64,000 bases of DNA from CAWFSE01 sp963697565 (GCA_963697565.1 CAVOOM010000007.1:682001-746000); one strand, 5' to 3'; shown: positions 44,305 through 53,458, counted from the first letter of the stretch. Notes: generated from the sequence alone by a model not told the origin. Numbers and translations: made by a program.

Positions 44305-45897
44305 ATGCGCACACACACGACAACCCTCGGATCGCCGCCCACGACCTGGAGGCGCGCAACGGTGGCGGCGACCGCGCTGGCCGTCCTGGCCGCGCTGGCC
44401 GCCCCGCTCGCGGTGAGCGCCCCGGCCGTGGCCGGGATCCAGCCCGGGTACGTGTTCGCCTGGGGCTGGGATGGCAACGGCGAGACGGACGTGCCGGATC
44501 TCGGCGAGGCGATCGCCGTCTCGGCTGGCGACTTCCACAGCCTGGCCCTCAAGGTCGATGGCACGGTTGTCGCCTGGGGCGGGGGCTCCAGCGGTGTTGT
44601 CACCGCGGTCCCCAACGGCCTCAGCAGTGTGACGGCGATCTCCGCGGGAAGCCAACACAGCCTGGCGCTGAAGTCCGACGGCACGGTTGTCGCCTGGGGC
44701 TACAACAACTTCGGCCAACTGCCGGTTCCTGCCGGACTGACGGGGGTGACCGCGATAGACGCGGGTTTCGCCCACAGCCTGGCGCTGAAGTCTGACGGGA
44801 CCGTCGTCGGCTGGGGCACGAACGGCGACGGCCAAATCTCGGTGGTTGGGTTGACGGGCGTCACCGCAGTTTCGGCTGGCGCGTTCCACAGCCTGGTGCT
44901 CAAGTCCGACCGGACCGTGGTTGCCTTGGGACGTGACAATCTGGGGCAGAGCGCAGTGCCAGCCGGGCTCTCAGACGTGGTGGCGGTCTCGGCGGGCGCG
45001 TTCCACAGCCTGGCGCTGAAGGCCGATGGCACGGTCGTCGCGTGGGGGGACAACTCGCGGGGGGCGGCAAGCGTGCCAGCCGCCTTGACCGGTGTGACCG
45101 CGATCGCCGCCGGCGGAGGCCACAGCCTCGCGCTCAAGTCCGACGGCACTGTCGTTGGCTGGGGCGACAACTCGCACGGAGAGGTCGGGATCCCTGACCG
45201 CTTGATCGAGGTGACGGCGATCGCCGCCGGCGGCTCCCACAGCCTGGCGGTGGGGTGGTGGCACGCGTCGCAGACCGAGCACTTCGTGTGGTCGGCGTAC
45301 TGGGACCTGTTCAACCGCGAACCCGACCCCGGCGGCTACGCGTACTGGGTCGACGCGATCGACTCCGGCACCCCGCGCCCGGCCATCGCCGACTCGCTGA
45401 CCTCCTCGTATGAGTTCCGCTCCCACCTGGTCGCCAACCAGTACCAGTGGTACCTGGGCCGCGGCACCGACCCCGCCGGCCTGGCGTTCTGGGTGTCCCG
45501 GCTGAACGCCGGGCTCACCATCGAGGCCCTTGAGGGGCTGATCACCGCCAGCGCCGAGTACTACGCCATCAACGGAGGCACCCCCGAGGGGTGGGTCACC
45601 GCCATGTACGCCGACGTGCTGCTGCGCGACCCCGACCCCGTCGGCTACGCCTTCTGGGTCGCCCGGGTCAAGGCCGGCGTCGACAAGGCCCAGCTCACCA
45701 GCGGCATCCTGCTGAGCACCGAGGCCCTGCAGATGCGCGTCGACGACATCTACCAGTGGCTGCTGCAGCGCGGCTCCGACCCCGCCGGGCGGGCCTTCTG
45801 GGCCCAGATGATCTTCAACGGCTACCGCGACGAGCAGATCATCGGCCTCATCCTCGCCTCCACCGAGTACTGGAACCTCGCCCAGATCGACCACTGA
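44305..45897 (+). CDS. Secreted RCC1-propeller protein with DUF4214 domain, copy 1
   Basis: 530 residues from ATG 44305, behind GGGGAGG. Signal peptide: MRTHTTTLGSPPTTWRRATV then an Ala/Leu/Val-rich core ending near SAPAVAG (about residue 42). Seven RCC1-like blades of about 37 residues follow, each with TVVAWG and AGxxHSLALKSDG, enough for one closed propeller (residues 45-315). The C-terminal 215 residues are DUF4214-like, with three units of the type YWDLFNREPDPGGYAYWVDA, VLLRDPDPVGYAFWVARVKA and LQRGSDPAGRAFWAQMIFNG. No membrane anchor or sorting motif. Probably an extracellular binding protein; ligand unknown. Confidence 0.8.
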   Translation: MRTHTTTLGSPPTTWRRATVAATALAVLAALAAPLAVSAPAVAGIQPGYVFAWGWDGNGETDVPDLGEAIAVSAGDFHSLALKVDGTVVAWGGGSSGVVTAVPNGLSSVTAISAGSQHSLALKSDGTVVAWGYNNFGQLPVPAGLTGVTAIDAGFAHSLALKSDGTVVGWGTNGDGQISVVGLTGVTAVSAGAFHSLVLKSDRTVVALGRDNLGQSAVPAGLSDVVAVSAGAFHSLALKADGTVVAWGDNSRGAASVPAALTGVTAIAAGGGHSLALKSDGTVVGWGDNSHGEVGIPDRLIEVTAIAAGGSHSLAVGWWHASQTEHFVWSAYWDLFNREPDPGGYAYWVDAIDSGTPRPAIADSLTSSYEFRSHLVANQYQWYLGRGTDPAGLAFWVSRLNAGLTIEALEGLITASAEYYAINGGTPEGWVTAMYADVLLRDPDPVGYAFWVARVKAGVDKAQLTSGILLSTEALQMRVDDIYQWLLQRGSDPAGRAFWAQMIFNGYRDEQIIGLILASTEYWNLAQIDH

Positions 45898-45904
45898 CAC
45901 CCAG

Positions 45905-45949
45905 CCCGGAGGGCCGCGCCCCGCCGGACGGCGGACGCGGCCCTCCGGG
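45905..45949 (+). terminator. Hairpin terminator after RCC1 copy 1
   Basis: 14-base arms 45905-45918 and 45936-45949 (CCCGGAGGGCCGCG and its complement) pair perfectly around a 17-base loop, starting 7 bases after the stop codon. Copy 2 lacks this hairpin. Confidence 0.8.
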
Positions 45950-46030
45950 TTGGCACGCCTGAGCACGGTCTCGGGACGGGACCTGCTCCCCTGGCCGTCC
46001 CCGCGCCTAGCGGCGGAGAGTGGGGGGTGA

Positions 46031-46128
46031 GACGGTGAGGCGCAGATCCGAGAACCGCCGTCCTGGCCGCCCAGGTTCTCGGGGAGCCACTGGCGAACCC
46101 GGCGCCGCGTGACGGGGAGGTGCCGGTC
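46031..46128 (+). promoter_or_regulatory. Structured leader of RCC1 gene 2
   Basis: Same two hairpins as copy 1: 46048-46056 with 46074-46082, and 46099-46106 with 46119-46126, followed by ATG at 46129. The loop of hairpin 1 differs by one inserted C and one substitution; the stems are unchanged. Confidence 0.5.
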
Positions 46129-47712
46129 ATGCGCACGCACACGACAACCCTGGGATCGCCGCCCGCGACCTGGCGGCGCGCAACCGTGGCGGTGACCGCG
46201 CTGGCCGTCCTGGCCGCCCTCGCCGCCCCGCTCGCAGTGAGCGTCCCCGCCGCAGCCGGGATCCAACCCGGGTACGTCGTCGCCTGGGGCAGCGACAGTG
46301 CCGGGCAGTCCGATGTCCCCGATCTGGGCGAAGCGACCGACGTGGCGGCAGGCGGATATCACAGCCTGGCGCTGACGTCCGACGGCACGGTCGTGGCATG
46401 GGGCAGCGAGAGCCGGGGGCAGACCACGGTCCCTGCCGGCTTGACGGGCGTGGTCGACATCGCGGCCGGGAGAGAACACAGCCTGGCGTTGAGGTCCGAC
46501 GGCACCGTCGTCGGATGGGGCTACAACGGTTTCGGGCAGACCACGGTCCCCGCCGGCGTGACCGGCGTGACCGGGATCGCCGCTCGCGGCGATAACAGCC
46601 TGGCGCTGAGGGGAGACGGGACCGTCGTCGCGTGGGGCTACAACGCCCCAGACCCGATAGTCAGCGGCTTGACCGCGGTGACCGCGATCGCGGCCGGAGG
46701 AAGCCACAGCATGGCGATGAGGTCCGACGGCACCCTCGTCGCCTGGGGCGACAACTCCTACGGGCAGGCCAACGTGCCGGCCGGGCTCAGCGGAGTGACC
46801 TCCGTCGCTGCTGGCGAGTGGCACAGCCTGGCGCTTCGTGCGGACGGCACGGTTGTCGGCTGGGGGAACAACTTCTTGGGCCAAGCCACGCCGCCACCCG
46901 GCATGACGAGCGTCGTCGCGATCGCGGCCGGCGGCAACCACAGCCTGGCGCTGAAGTCGGACGGGACCGTGGTGGCCTGGGGCGACAACTACTACGGCGA
47001 GACGTCCGTCCCCGACGGCCTGATCGAGGTTACGGCGATCGCCGCCGGTGACCTGCACAGCCTGGCGGTGGGGTGGTGGCACGCGTCGCAGACCGAGCAC
47101 TTCGTGTGGTCGGCGTACTGGGACCTGTTCAACCGCGAGCCCGACCCCGGCGGCTACGCGTACTGGGTCGCCGCGATCGACTCCGGCACCCCGCGCCCGG
47201 CCATCGCCGACTCGCTGACCTCCTCGTATGAGTTCCGCTCCCACCTGGTCGCCGTCCAGTACCAGTGGTACCTGGGCCGCGGCACCGACCCCGCCGGGCT
47301 GGTCTTCTGGGTGTCCCGGCTCAACGCCGGGCTCACCATCGAGGCCCTCGAGGGGCTGATCACCGCCAGCGCCGAGTACTACGCCATCAACGGAGGCACC
47401 CCCGAGGGGTGGGTCACCGCCATGTACGCCGACGTGCTGCTGCGCGACCCCGACCCCGTCGGCTACGCCTTCTGGGTCGCCCGGGTCAAGGCCGGCGTCG
47501 ACAAGGCCCAGCTCACCAGCGGCATCCTGCTGAGCACCGAGGCCCTGCAGATGCGCGTCGACGACATCTACCAGTGGCTCCTCAACCGCGGCTCCGACCC
47601 CGCCGGGCGGGCCTTCTGGGCCCAGATGATCTTCAACGGCTACCGCGACGAGCAGATCATCGGCCTCATCCTCGCCTCCACCGAGTACTGGAACCTCGCC
47701 CAGACCTACTGA
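46129..47712 (+). CDS. Secreted RCC1-propeller protein with DUF4214 domain, copy 2
   Basis: 527 residues, built like copy 1: signal peptide (AALAAPLAVSVPAAAG), seven RCC1-like blades (VVAWGSDSAGQSDVPDLGEA, VVGWGYNGFGQTTVPAGVTG and so on) and the DUF4214 tail. Between blade 7 and the tail the two proteins share GWWHASQTEHFVWSAYWDLF. The tail differs from copy 1 by only a few residues, whereas most blade surfaces differ. It ends ASTEYWNLAQTY. The pair should be exported by the Sec pathway. Confidence 0.8.
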   Translation: MRTHTTTLGSPPATWRRATVAVTALAVLAALAAPLAVSVPAAAGIQPGYVVAWGSDSAGQSDVPDLGEATDVAAGGYHSLALTSDGTVVAWGSESRGQTTVPAGLTGVVDIAAGREHSLALRSDGTVVGWGYNGFGQTTVPAGVTGVTGIAARGDNSLALRGDGTVVAWGYNAPDPIVSGLTAVTAIAAGGSHSMAMRSDGTLVAWGDNSYGQANVPAGLSGVTSVAAGEWHSLALRADGTVVGWGNNFLGQATPPPGMTSVVAIAAGGNHSLALKSDGTVVAWGDNYYGETSVPDGLIEVTAIAAGDLHSLAVGWWHASQTEHFVWSAYWDLFNREPDPGGYAYWVAAIDSGTPRPAIADSLTSSYEFRSHLVAVQYQWYLGRGTDPAGLVFWVSRLNAGLTIEALEGLITASAEYYAINGGTPEGWVTAMYADVLLRDPDPVGYAFWVARVKAGVDKAQLTSGILLSTEALQMRVDDIYQWLLNRGSDPAGRAFWAQMIFNGYRDEQIIGLILASTEYWNLAQTY

Positions 47713-47758
47713 CCACCCAGCCAGCCCCATCCGGGTCAGCCCCGCCGGTCACAAGGCC

Positions 47759-49171
47759 ATGTCCCTCCCGTCCCCGACTGTCAGGAATGATGACGATCAC
47801 GACGCGCTTCCAGCGTTGCCTGGCGTTCGGGGGGACGCGCCGCAAGCACCGGCAAGTAGCCCACCGGCCCAGGCCCCAAGATTCATCGGCCGTCAGCAGA
47901 ATGGAGCTCCGGGATGTCCAGCTCGGAATGGGAGATCGGTCCTGTCCAGGCCCGAGGGCTTGGCAAGCGCCCGGCTGCTCGCGACCGTGGACGTCCGCGA
48001 CAGGCCCCCCCTCGGTGCCGGCTCGAAGTTCTCCTCGACGACCTGGCGCGCCTGCCAGCGAAGCCACTTCTCGGACCCGCAATACCAGCGCTGGGCACGC
48101 ATGCTGCAGGTCGAGTCTGACCCGCTCCTCGAGCGCTGGGCAGGCTGGACGCAGGGAGGAGACCTGATCCACAGGAAGGCTTGGGAGTGGGCCGCGATCC
48201 TGGAGGCAGGCAGGCTTGGGGGTGTTCTGGTGCCGGGCAAGCGAGCCATCGGGTTCGGCGTCGGCACCGAGCCGATCGCAGCAGTCCTCGCCAGTCTGGG
48301 GTTGTCCGTCCTGGCGACTGACGCCCCAACGGGCGACATCGCCGAGACCTGGGGGGCGGGCGGCCAGCATGCCGATTCGCTCGCGGGAGTGGCTCGCCCT
48401 GAGATCTGCTCTCCGGCTGACTTCGAGCGACTCGTCTCGTTTCGTCCAGTCGACATGAACGCACTCCCCGACGACCTCGACTACGGGGCCTTCGACTTCG
48501 TGTGGAGCAGCTGCGTGATCGAGCACCTCGGCAGTCCACAAAGGGGCATGGACTTCGTGGCTGAGTCAGCCCGCCTCTTGGCGCCAGGAGGGGTCCTGGT
48601 CCACACGACGGAGTACGAATTGACCAGGCAGCGGGCCACTCGCGACTACGGTCACATGGCCGTCTTCCGCAAGGAGGACCTCCTCGCCCTTGCCCACCGA
48701 TTCCGATCGTGGGGGTACCAGGTCGAGCTCGACCTGGGTGTCAGCCTGGCCTCCCCAGAAGACCGCTGGATCAGTTCGCTGTTGGTGCCCCATGTCTACC
48801 CTGATGGGCGGGTTCCGGATGACTACGCCGAGCCGGTGCATCTCAGGCTGGCGGTGGGCGACTCGGTCTCGACCTCTTACGTGATCGCGGTCCAACGTCC
48901 ATCGGGCTTGCCTGGCCTGCTGAGGAAGGCGAGGCTGGCCACGAGGAACTGGTGGCCAACCCAAGACCTGACGTGGGCGGCGGACGAGTCGGCCTGTACG
49001 CCGGGTTCTGTCCACGGGCGCCTTGCGGCATCCCGATGGGCGGCCATCCATCTCCGGCCTGCCGTTGCCGACAGGCTCATGCGATCGACCCGCAGGCTCG
49101 GGCGGGCCGCCCTCGAACGCCTGCGCAGTTCCCGCCGTTCGGCACGAGGCCGCAGCGCGGGTCCCTTCTGA
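47759..49171 (+). CDS. Class I SAM-dependent methyltransferase; both ends uncertain
   Basis: The conserved core covers about 48010-48900: SSTTWRACQRSHFSDPQYQR, KRAIGFGVGTEPIAAVLASL (SAM loop), VLATDAPTGDIAETWG, FDFVWSSCVIEHLGSPQRG and LLAPGGVLVHTTEYEL. The family modifies sugars or other metabolites in glycan or secondary-metabolite pathways. The first 75 residues look non-conserved, and a later GTG at 47987 may be the real start. The frame then runs through the complementary strand of the RNase P RNA to 49171; the last 65 residues are probably an artefact, with a true end near 48900-48980 hidden by an indel. Confidence 0.6.
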   Translation: MSLPSPTVRNDDDHDALPALPGVRGDAPQAPASSPPAQAPRFIGRQQNGAPGCPARNGRSVLSRPEGLASARLLATVDVRDRPPLGAGSKFSSTTWRACQRSHFSDPQYQRWARMLQVESDPLLERWAGWTQGGDLIHRKAWEWAAILEAGRLGGVLVPGKRAIGFGVGTEPIAAVLASLGLSVLATDAPTGDIAETWGAGGQHADSLAGVARPEICSPADFERLVSFRPVDMNALPDDLDYGAFDFVWSSCVIEHLGSPQRGMDFVAESARLLAPGGVLVHTTEYELTRQRATRDYGHMAVFRKEDLLALAHRFRSWGYQVELDLGVSLASPEDRWISSLLVPHVYPDGRVPDDYAEPVHLRLAVGDSVSTSYVIAVQRPSGLPGLLRKARLATRNWWPTQDLTWAADESACTPGSVHGRLAASRWAAIHLRPAVADRLMRSTRRLGRAALERLRSSRRSARGRSAGPF

Positions 49172-49433
49172 CCTAGCTCCAGGTGGGGTTTACCGAGCCG
49201 GCCGGGTCACCCCGGCCGCTGGTGGTCTCTTACACCACCGTTTCACCCTTACCGCGCGAGGAGCCGAGGCCCGCCGCGTGGCGGTTTGCTTTCTGTGGCA
49301 CTGTCCCGCGGGTCACCCCGGGTGGGTGTTACCCACCACCTTGCCCTGTGGAGCCCGGACGTTCCTCGGCGACGTCGGCTCGGCCCGAAGGCCGAACCGG
49401 CGCCGACGCGGCCGCCCGGCCGGCTCGTCCGCC
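48979..49433 (-). ncRNA. rnpB: RNase P RNA, type A
   Basis: Read on the minus strand. The 5' end GGCGGACGAG (49424-49433) pairs perfectly with the 3' end CTCGTCCGCC (48979-48988) as helix P1. Near the 5' side are GAGGAACGTCCGGGCTCC and the GGTGGTGGGTAACACCCACC helix region; CACAGAAA with AAACCGCC, GGTAAGGGTGAAACGGTGG, GGTAAACCCC, and near the 3' end GACAGAACCCGG and TACAGGCCGACTCG follow. These are the conserved blocks CR I, IV and V of bacterial RNase P. 455 nucleotides fits actinobacteria. It processes tRNA 5' ends together with RnpA. Confidence 0.93.
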
Positions 49434-49499
49434 GTAAGGCCAGGGTACCGGCCGCCGGCGCTCCCCGGCGAGGCGTCCGGCCGCGCCGGGCCCGCCCCG

Positions 49500-49505
49500 T
49501 AGGGT
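49500..49505 (+). promoter_or_regulatory. Putative -10 of a leaderless promoter (TAGGGT)
   Basis: TAGGGT ends 6 bases before GTG 49512 of yaaA. Confidence 0.5.
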
Positions 49506-49511
49506 GCGCGG

Positions 49512-50275
49512 GTGCTCGTCCTGCTGCCGCCGTCCGAGGGCAAGGCCTCCGCCGCCAAAGGCGCGCCCCTCGACCTGGCCGCGCTCTCCTTCCCGGCGCT
49601 GAACCCGATCCGTGAGCGGCTGGTGCGGGCCCTGGTCGCGCTCGGGTCGTCCCCGACCGGCCGGCGGCGCGCGCGGTCCTGGGCCTGCCCGGTGGGCTGG
49701 ACGGCGAGCTCGACCGCAACGCGGCCCTCCTGACCGCCCCTGCGGCGCCGGCGGCGCACGTCTACACCGGCGTCCTGTACGAGGCGCTGGGGCTGACCAC
49801 CCTGGACCGCGGGGCCCGCGCCCGCGCCAACCGCCGCGTCGTCACCGTGAGCGCGCTGTGGGGCGCGGTCCGCCCGGGCGACCGCATTCCCGCGTACCGG
49901 CTGTCCGCCGACGTCCGGCTGCCCCGCATCGGGGGCCTCCCCGCCGTCTGGCGCGGACCGCTGGGTGCCGCGCTCGAGGACGCGGCCGGCGCCGGCCTGC
50001 TGCTCGACCTGCGCTCCACGCCGTACGCGGCGCTGTGGCGCCCGACCGGCGCGATGGCCGAGCGGACCGTCAGCGTGCGGGTGGTCGACCCCGCCACCGG
50101 CAAGGTCGTCAGCCACTTCAACAAGGCGACCAAGGGCCGGCTGGTCCGCGCGCTCCTCGTGGCCAAGGCCGACCCGCGCACCGAGCGCGACCTCGTCCGA
50201 GCCTTGCGGGACTTGGGATTCTCCGTCGAGCCGGGGGCGAGGCCAGGCGCCCTCGACGTCGCCCAGGTGGTCTGA
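49512..50275 (+). CDS. yaaA: Peroxide stress protein YaaA/UPF0246 (frameshifted)
   Basis: About 254 residues. The family start LVLLPPSEGKA is followed by LSFPALNPIRERLV. After a break near 49667 the frame gives LGLPGGLDGELDRNAALL, HVYTGVLYEALGL, TVSALWGAVRPGDRIPAYR and SHFNKATKGRLVRAL, matching the YaaA blocks. In E. coli YaaA lowers free iron and protects DNA from peroxide. It stands alone with its own leaderless promoter and ends before a terminator hairpin. Confidence 0.85.
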
Positions 50276-50294
50276 CCCCGGCGACGGGGCGAGG

Positions 50295-50336
50295 CGTGGA
50301 AACCGATCGCCGCCCTGGCGTCGATTCGTTTCCACG
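50295..50336. terminator. Hairpin between convergent yaaA and RNase H genes
   Basis: Arms CGTGGAAAC (50295-50303) and GTTTCCACG (50328-50336) pair perfectly, with partial GATCG/CGATT pairing inside. It can act in both directions. Confidence 0.65.
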
Positions 50337-50355
50337 GCTAGCGGCCGCGAGGGGC

Positions 50356-51510
50356 TTAGCGCAGGTGCGCGTCGTCGTTGTACGCGTACAGCGAGGCGGC
50401 GCCGTCGGCGTACCACTCCACGGCGCTCAAGGCACCGGGCAGCACCCGCATCCGGTAGACCGAGGACGCGGGGGCGTCGATGGCCAGCCGGACCAGCGTG
50501 TTGATCGGGGTCACGTGGCTCACCGTGAGCACCCGGCGGCCGCCGTGGCGGGCCAGCAGCCGGTCGCGGGCCTGCCGCACCCGCACGGTGACCGCATCGA
50601 GCGACTCGCCGCCAGGCGGCGCCACCGCGGTCGAGGAGAGCCACGCCTGCAGGTCGTCGGGCGCGCGCTCCATGACCTGCCCGAAGGTCAGCCCCTCCCA
50701 CGCGCCGAACGAGGCCTCGACGAAGCCCTCGTCCCACTCGATCTCCAGGCCGAGCGCCGCCGCCACGGTCTCGGCCGTCTGCCGGGTGCGGCGCATCGGC
50801 GAGGCGACGATCACCTCGATTCCGCGGTCGACCAGCGCCTCGGCGGCCCGGCGCGCCTGCTCGCGGCCCTCATCGGACAGCCCCGGGTCTTCCCCACCCA
50901 TGCCGCTGAACCGGCGGTCGGCGGTGTGCGGCGTGGCGCCGTGGCGCAGCAGCAGCTGGCGGGTCGGCGGATCCTGCTGCTCCCACCCGGCGATCCTGAG
51001 CATCGTCCGCGAGGCCTGGGCGTCGGCGGCCGGCTCCGCGGGGGCGAGGACCCCCTGCTCGGGCCGCGGGGCCGTCCGAGCCGCGGCGCCGGCCCGTGGC
51101 GCGCGGGGGCCGTCGAGGGCGGCGTTCACCAGGCGGTCGGCCGCCTTGTTCTGCTCGCGGGGCACCCAGGTGTACGTGACCAGCGTCGGCTCGTACGCGG
51201 CGAACGCCTGCTTCACCAAGGCGAGCATGTCGGGGTGCTTGACCTTCCAGCGCCCGGACATCTGCTCGACGATGAGCTTGGAGTCCAGCCGGACCTCGAT
51301 CGCGGCGGCCGGGTCCAGCTCCGCCGCAGCGGTGAGCCCGGCGATCAGCCCGCGGTACTCGGCCACGTTGTTGCTGGCCACCCCGATCGCCTCGGAGCGC
51401 TCGGCGAGCACCTCGCCGGTCTCCGGGTCGCGGACGATCGCGCCGTACGCCGCCGGGCCGGGGTTGCCCCGCGAGCCGCCGTCGGCCTCGACGATGAAGC
51501 GGCCGGTCAC
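50356..51510 (-). CDS. Bifunctional ribonuclease H1/histidine-phosphatase (CobC-like)
   Basis: 384 residues. Residues 1-130 are an RNase HI: EADGGSRGNPGPAAYG (first Asp), NNVAEYRGLIAGL (Glu), RLDSKLIVEQM and the late Asp in NKAADRLVNAA. A linker of 50 residues follows, then a histidine phosphatase (phosphoglycerate mutase fold) with RQLLLRHGATPHTADRRFSG, ASPMRRTRQTAE and VSHVTPINTL. The same fusion is known in Mycobacterium (Rv2228c), where it removes R-loops and hydrolyses alpha-ribazole phosphate. It follows the zinc-ribbon gene by 25 bases, as in Mycobacterium. Confidence 0.92.
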   Translation of the reverse strand: MTGRFIVEADGGSRGNPGPAAYGAIVRDPETGEVLAERSEAIGVASNNVAEYRGLIAGLTAAAELDPAAAIEVRLDSKLIVEQMSGRWKVKHPDMLALVKQAFAAYEPTLVTYTWVPREQNKAADRLVNAALDGPRAPRAGAAARTAPRPEQGVLAPAEPAADAQASRTMLRIAGWEQQDPPTRQLLLRHGATPHTADRRFSGMGGEDPGLSDEGREQARRAAEALVDRGIEVIVASPMRRTRQTAETVAAALGLEIEWDEGFVEASFGAWEGLTFGQVMERAPDDLQAWLSSTAVAPPGGESLDAVTVRVRQARDRLLARHGGRRVLTVSHVTPINTLVRLAIDAPASSVYRMRVLPGALSAVEWYADGAASLYAYNDDAHLR

Positions 51511-51535
51511 GAGCGGCCCGCCCGTCGCTTCGGGC

Positions 51536-52277
51536 TCACAGCCCCGACTCGGGCGTGCGCACGAGGATGCGCTGGCACTGCTCGCAGCGCAGCACCTCGT
51601 CCGGCGCCGCGTCGCGCAGCCGGCTCACATCGCTCGCGGTGAGCTCCAGCCGGCAGCCCTGGCAGCGCCGCTGGTGCAGCGCGGCGGCGCCGACGCCGTT
51701 CTCACGGGCGCGGATCTTCTCGTAGAGCGCCATCAGGTCGGCGGGGATGCCGGCCGCCACCGCCGCCCGCGACTCAAGGGCGAAGGCGCGGTCGCGGTCC
51801 AGGTCGGAGAGCAGCGCCGCGGCCTCCTCATCGAGCGCCCGGCGGCGCGACTCCTTGTCGTCGCGCTCGGCGGCGATCGCGGTACAGCGCGGCCTGGGCG
51901 GCCTCCAGCCGCTCCATCACCTCAAGCTCGAGGTCCTCCAGCTCGGACTGCCGGCGGGCCAGCGAGGACATCTCGTGCTGCAGCGACTCCAGCTCCTTGG
52001 CGGTGCCCACGCCGGCATCGAGCCGCGCGCGGTCGCGCGCCGCGCGCTGGCGGACCTGCTCGACATCGGCCTCGGCCTTGGCCACCTCGCGCTCGATGTC
52101 GGAGACCTCGGTCTCGATGACGACGACGCGGTCCCCGATCATCGCGAGCTCGGCGGCGAGCCGGTCGGCCTCGGCGCGCTGCGGAAGCGTCTGGGCGCGG
52201 TGGGCCAGCAGGTCGGCCTTGGCGTCGAACTCCTGCACATCGAGCAGGCGCAGCTGGTCGGAGGGGTCGGCGTTCAG
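51536..52277 (-). CDS. Coiled-coil zinc-ribbon protein (Rv2229c-like), likely CTG start, frameshifted
   Basis: About 247 residues. A long helical part (LRLLDVQEFDAKADLLAHRA, VVVIETEVSDIEREVAKAEA, ELESLQHEMSSLARRQSELE) forms a coiled coil; the C-terminus is a C4 zinc ribbon (RRCQGCRLEL and LRCEQCQRILV). The break is near 51885. The family begins MNADP- or MKADP-like; here that position is CTG AAC GCC, and the CTG overlaps the Nif3 stop as CTGA. A GAGGAG lies 10 bases upstream. So either CTG initiates or an A was misread. Role unknown; the order Nif3, zinc ribbon, RNase H is conserved. Confidence 0.8.
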
Positions 52278-53445
52278 CGGGTGCTCCTCGCGCTCGGGGC
52301 CTGGATCGACCACGGGTCGGTGCACGTCATCGAGACGCGCGTGCCCACGGTATCCCCGCCGCCGCCGAGCCCGGCCACGAGCAGGGCGGCGGCCTCGGCC
52401 AGCCAGGGGTGCTCGGTGGCCCAGTGGGTCGCGTCGAGCAGGGCGGGGCCCCCGCCCAGGGCGGCGTCCTCAAGGGCTTCCCCCGCGCGGTGGTGGCGCA
52501 GGTCCGCGGTGACGTACGCGTCGGCCCCGCTGGCGGCGACCGCCTCCAGCAGGAAGTCGCCCGCTCCCCCGCACACCGCGACCCGCTCGATCGCCCGGTC
52601 TGGATCGCCGGCCGCCCGCACCCCCACGGCGGTCGGGGGCAGTGCGGAGGCGACGTGGGCTGCGAAGTCACGCAGCGGCATCGGCCGCGCGAGCCGCCCG
52701 ATCCGGCCCGCCCCGGTGGATCCGGGCAGCGCCGCGGTCTCGATGACGTCGAAGGCCGGCTGCCTCGTACGGGTGGGCGGCCAGCAGGGCGCGCAGCACC
52801 GCGGACCGCAGCCGGCGAGGGAGCACCATCTCGACCCTGGTCTCCTCGACCACCTCGATGCGGCCGACCTCGCCGATCGCGGGAGCGGCCCCGTCGAGCG
52901 GCCGGAAGGTGCCGGTGCCGTCGGTCGTGTACGCGCAGCGCTCGTACGCGCCGATGCCGCCCGCCCCGGCGGCGGCAAGCGCGTCGATCAGCCGCTGCGC
53001 GTCGGCGTGCGGCACGAAGACGTTGAGCTTGTCGACCGGCTCGGCGGGCAGCGCCGTGACCGGCTCGAGGTCGGCCAGGCCGAGGGCCCGGCCCAGCGCG
53101 TCGCTGACCCCGGGGGTCGGCGTGGTCGGCGTTGGTGTGGGCGTTGAAGAGCGCGCAGCCGCCCTCGATCAGGCGGTGGACGACGCGGCCCTTGGCGGTG
53201 TCGGCCGCCACCGTGGACGTGCCGCGCAGGTAGAGCGGGTGGTGCGTCACGAGCAGGTCGGCGCCGTAGTCGAGCGCCTCGTCGACCACCGCCGCGACCG
53301 GGTCGACGGCGAAGAGCACCCGCCGCACCGGCCGCGCCGGGTCGCCGCACACCAAGCCGACCGCGTCCCATGACTCGGCGAGGGAGCGCGGAAAGAGCCG
53401 ATCGAAGACGCTGACGACGTCGGCCAGCGTGGAGGTCTCGCTCAC
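52274..53445 (-). CDS. Nif3-like dinuclear metal centre protein (two frameshifts)
   Basis: About 390 residues with the ring-forming insert. The metal ligands are in WDAVGLVCGDP (Asp region), LVTHHPLYLRGT (HH motif), ALFNAHTNADHA and near the C-terminus DATHWATEHPWLAE (HxxxE). Middle insert: KLNVFVPHADAQRLIDALAA. Breaks lie near 53115 and 52760. Restored end is at TGA 52274-52276. The E. coli homologue YbgI and Nif3 are proposed GTP cyclohydrolase-like hydrolases; no proven substrate. TAGCCT lies 7 bases before the GTG on the coding strand. Confidence 0.87.
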
Positions 53446-53452
53446 AGCCGCG

Positions 53453-53458
53453 AGGCTA
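53453..53458 (-). promoter_or_regulatory. Putative -10 of the Nif3 operon (TAGCCT)
   Basis: On the minus strand TAGCCT ends 7 bases before GTG 53445. It would drive the Nif3, zinc-ribbon and RNase H genes. Confidence 0.5.

Larger units (their letters stand above)
44209..47712 (+). repeat. Tandem duplication of a leader plus RCC1/DUF4214 gene
   Basis: Unit 1 is about 44209-45897, unit 2 about 46031-47712. The leader, signal peptide region and DUF4214 part are nearly identical at DNA level, while the propeller part differs in most blades. Homology ends at the stop codons; the spacer between the units (terminator and 80 bases) is not repeated. Confidence 0.85.

Noticed and set aside
44971..47730. 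919-codon minus-strand frame spanning both RCC1 genes
   Set aside because: Shadow of repetitive coding DNA; the periodic pattern simply mirrors the RCC1 and DUF4214 repeats.
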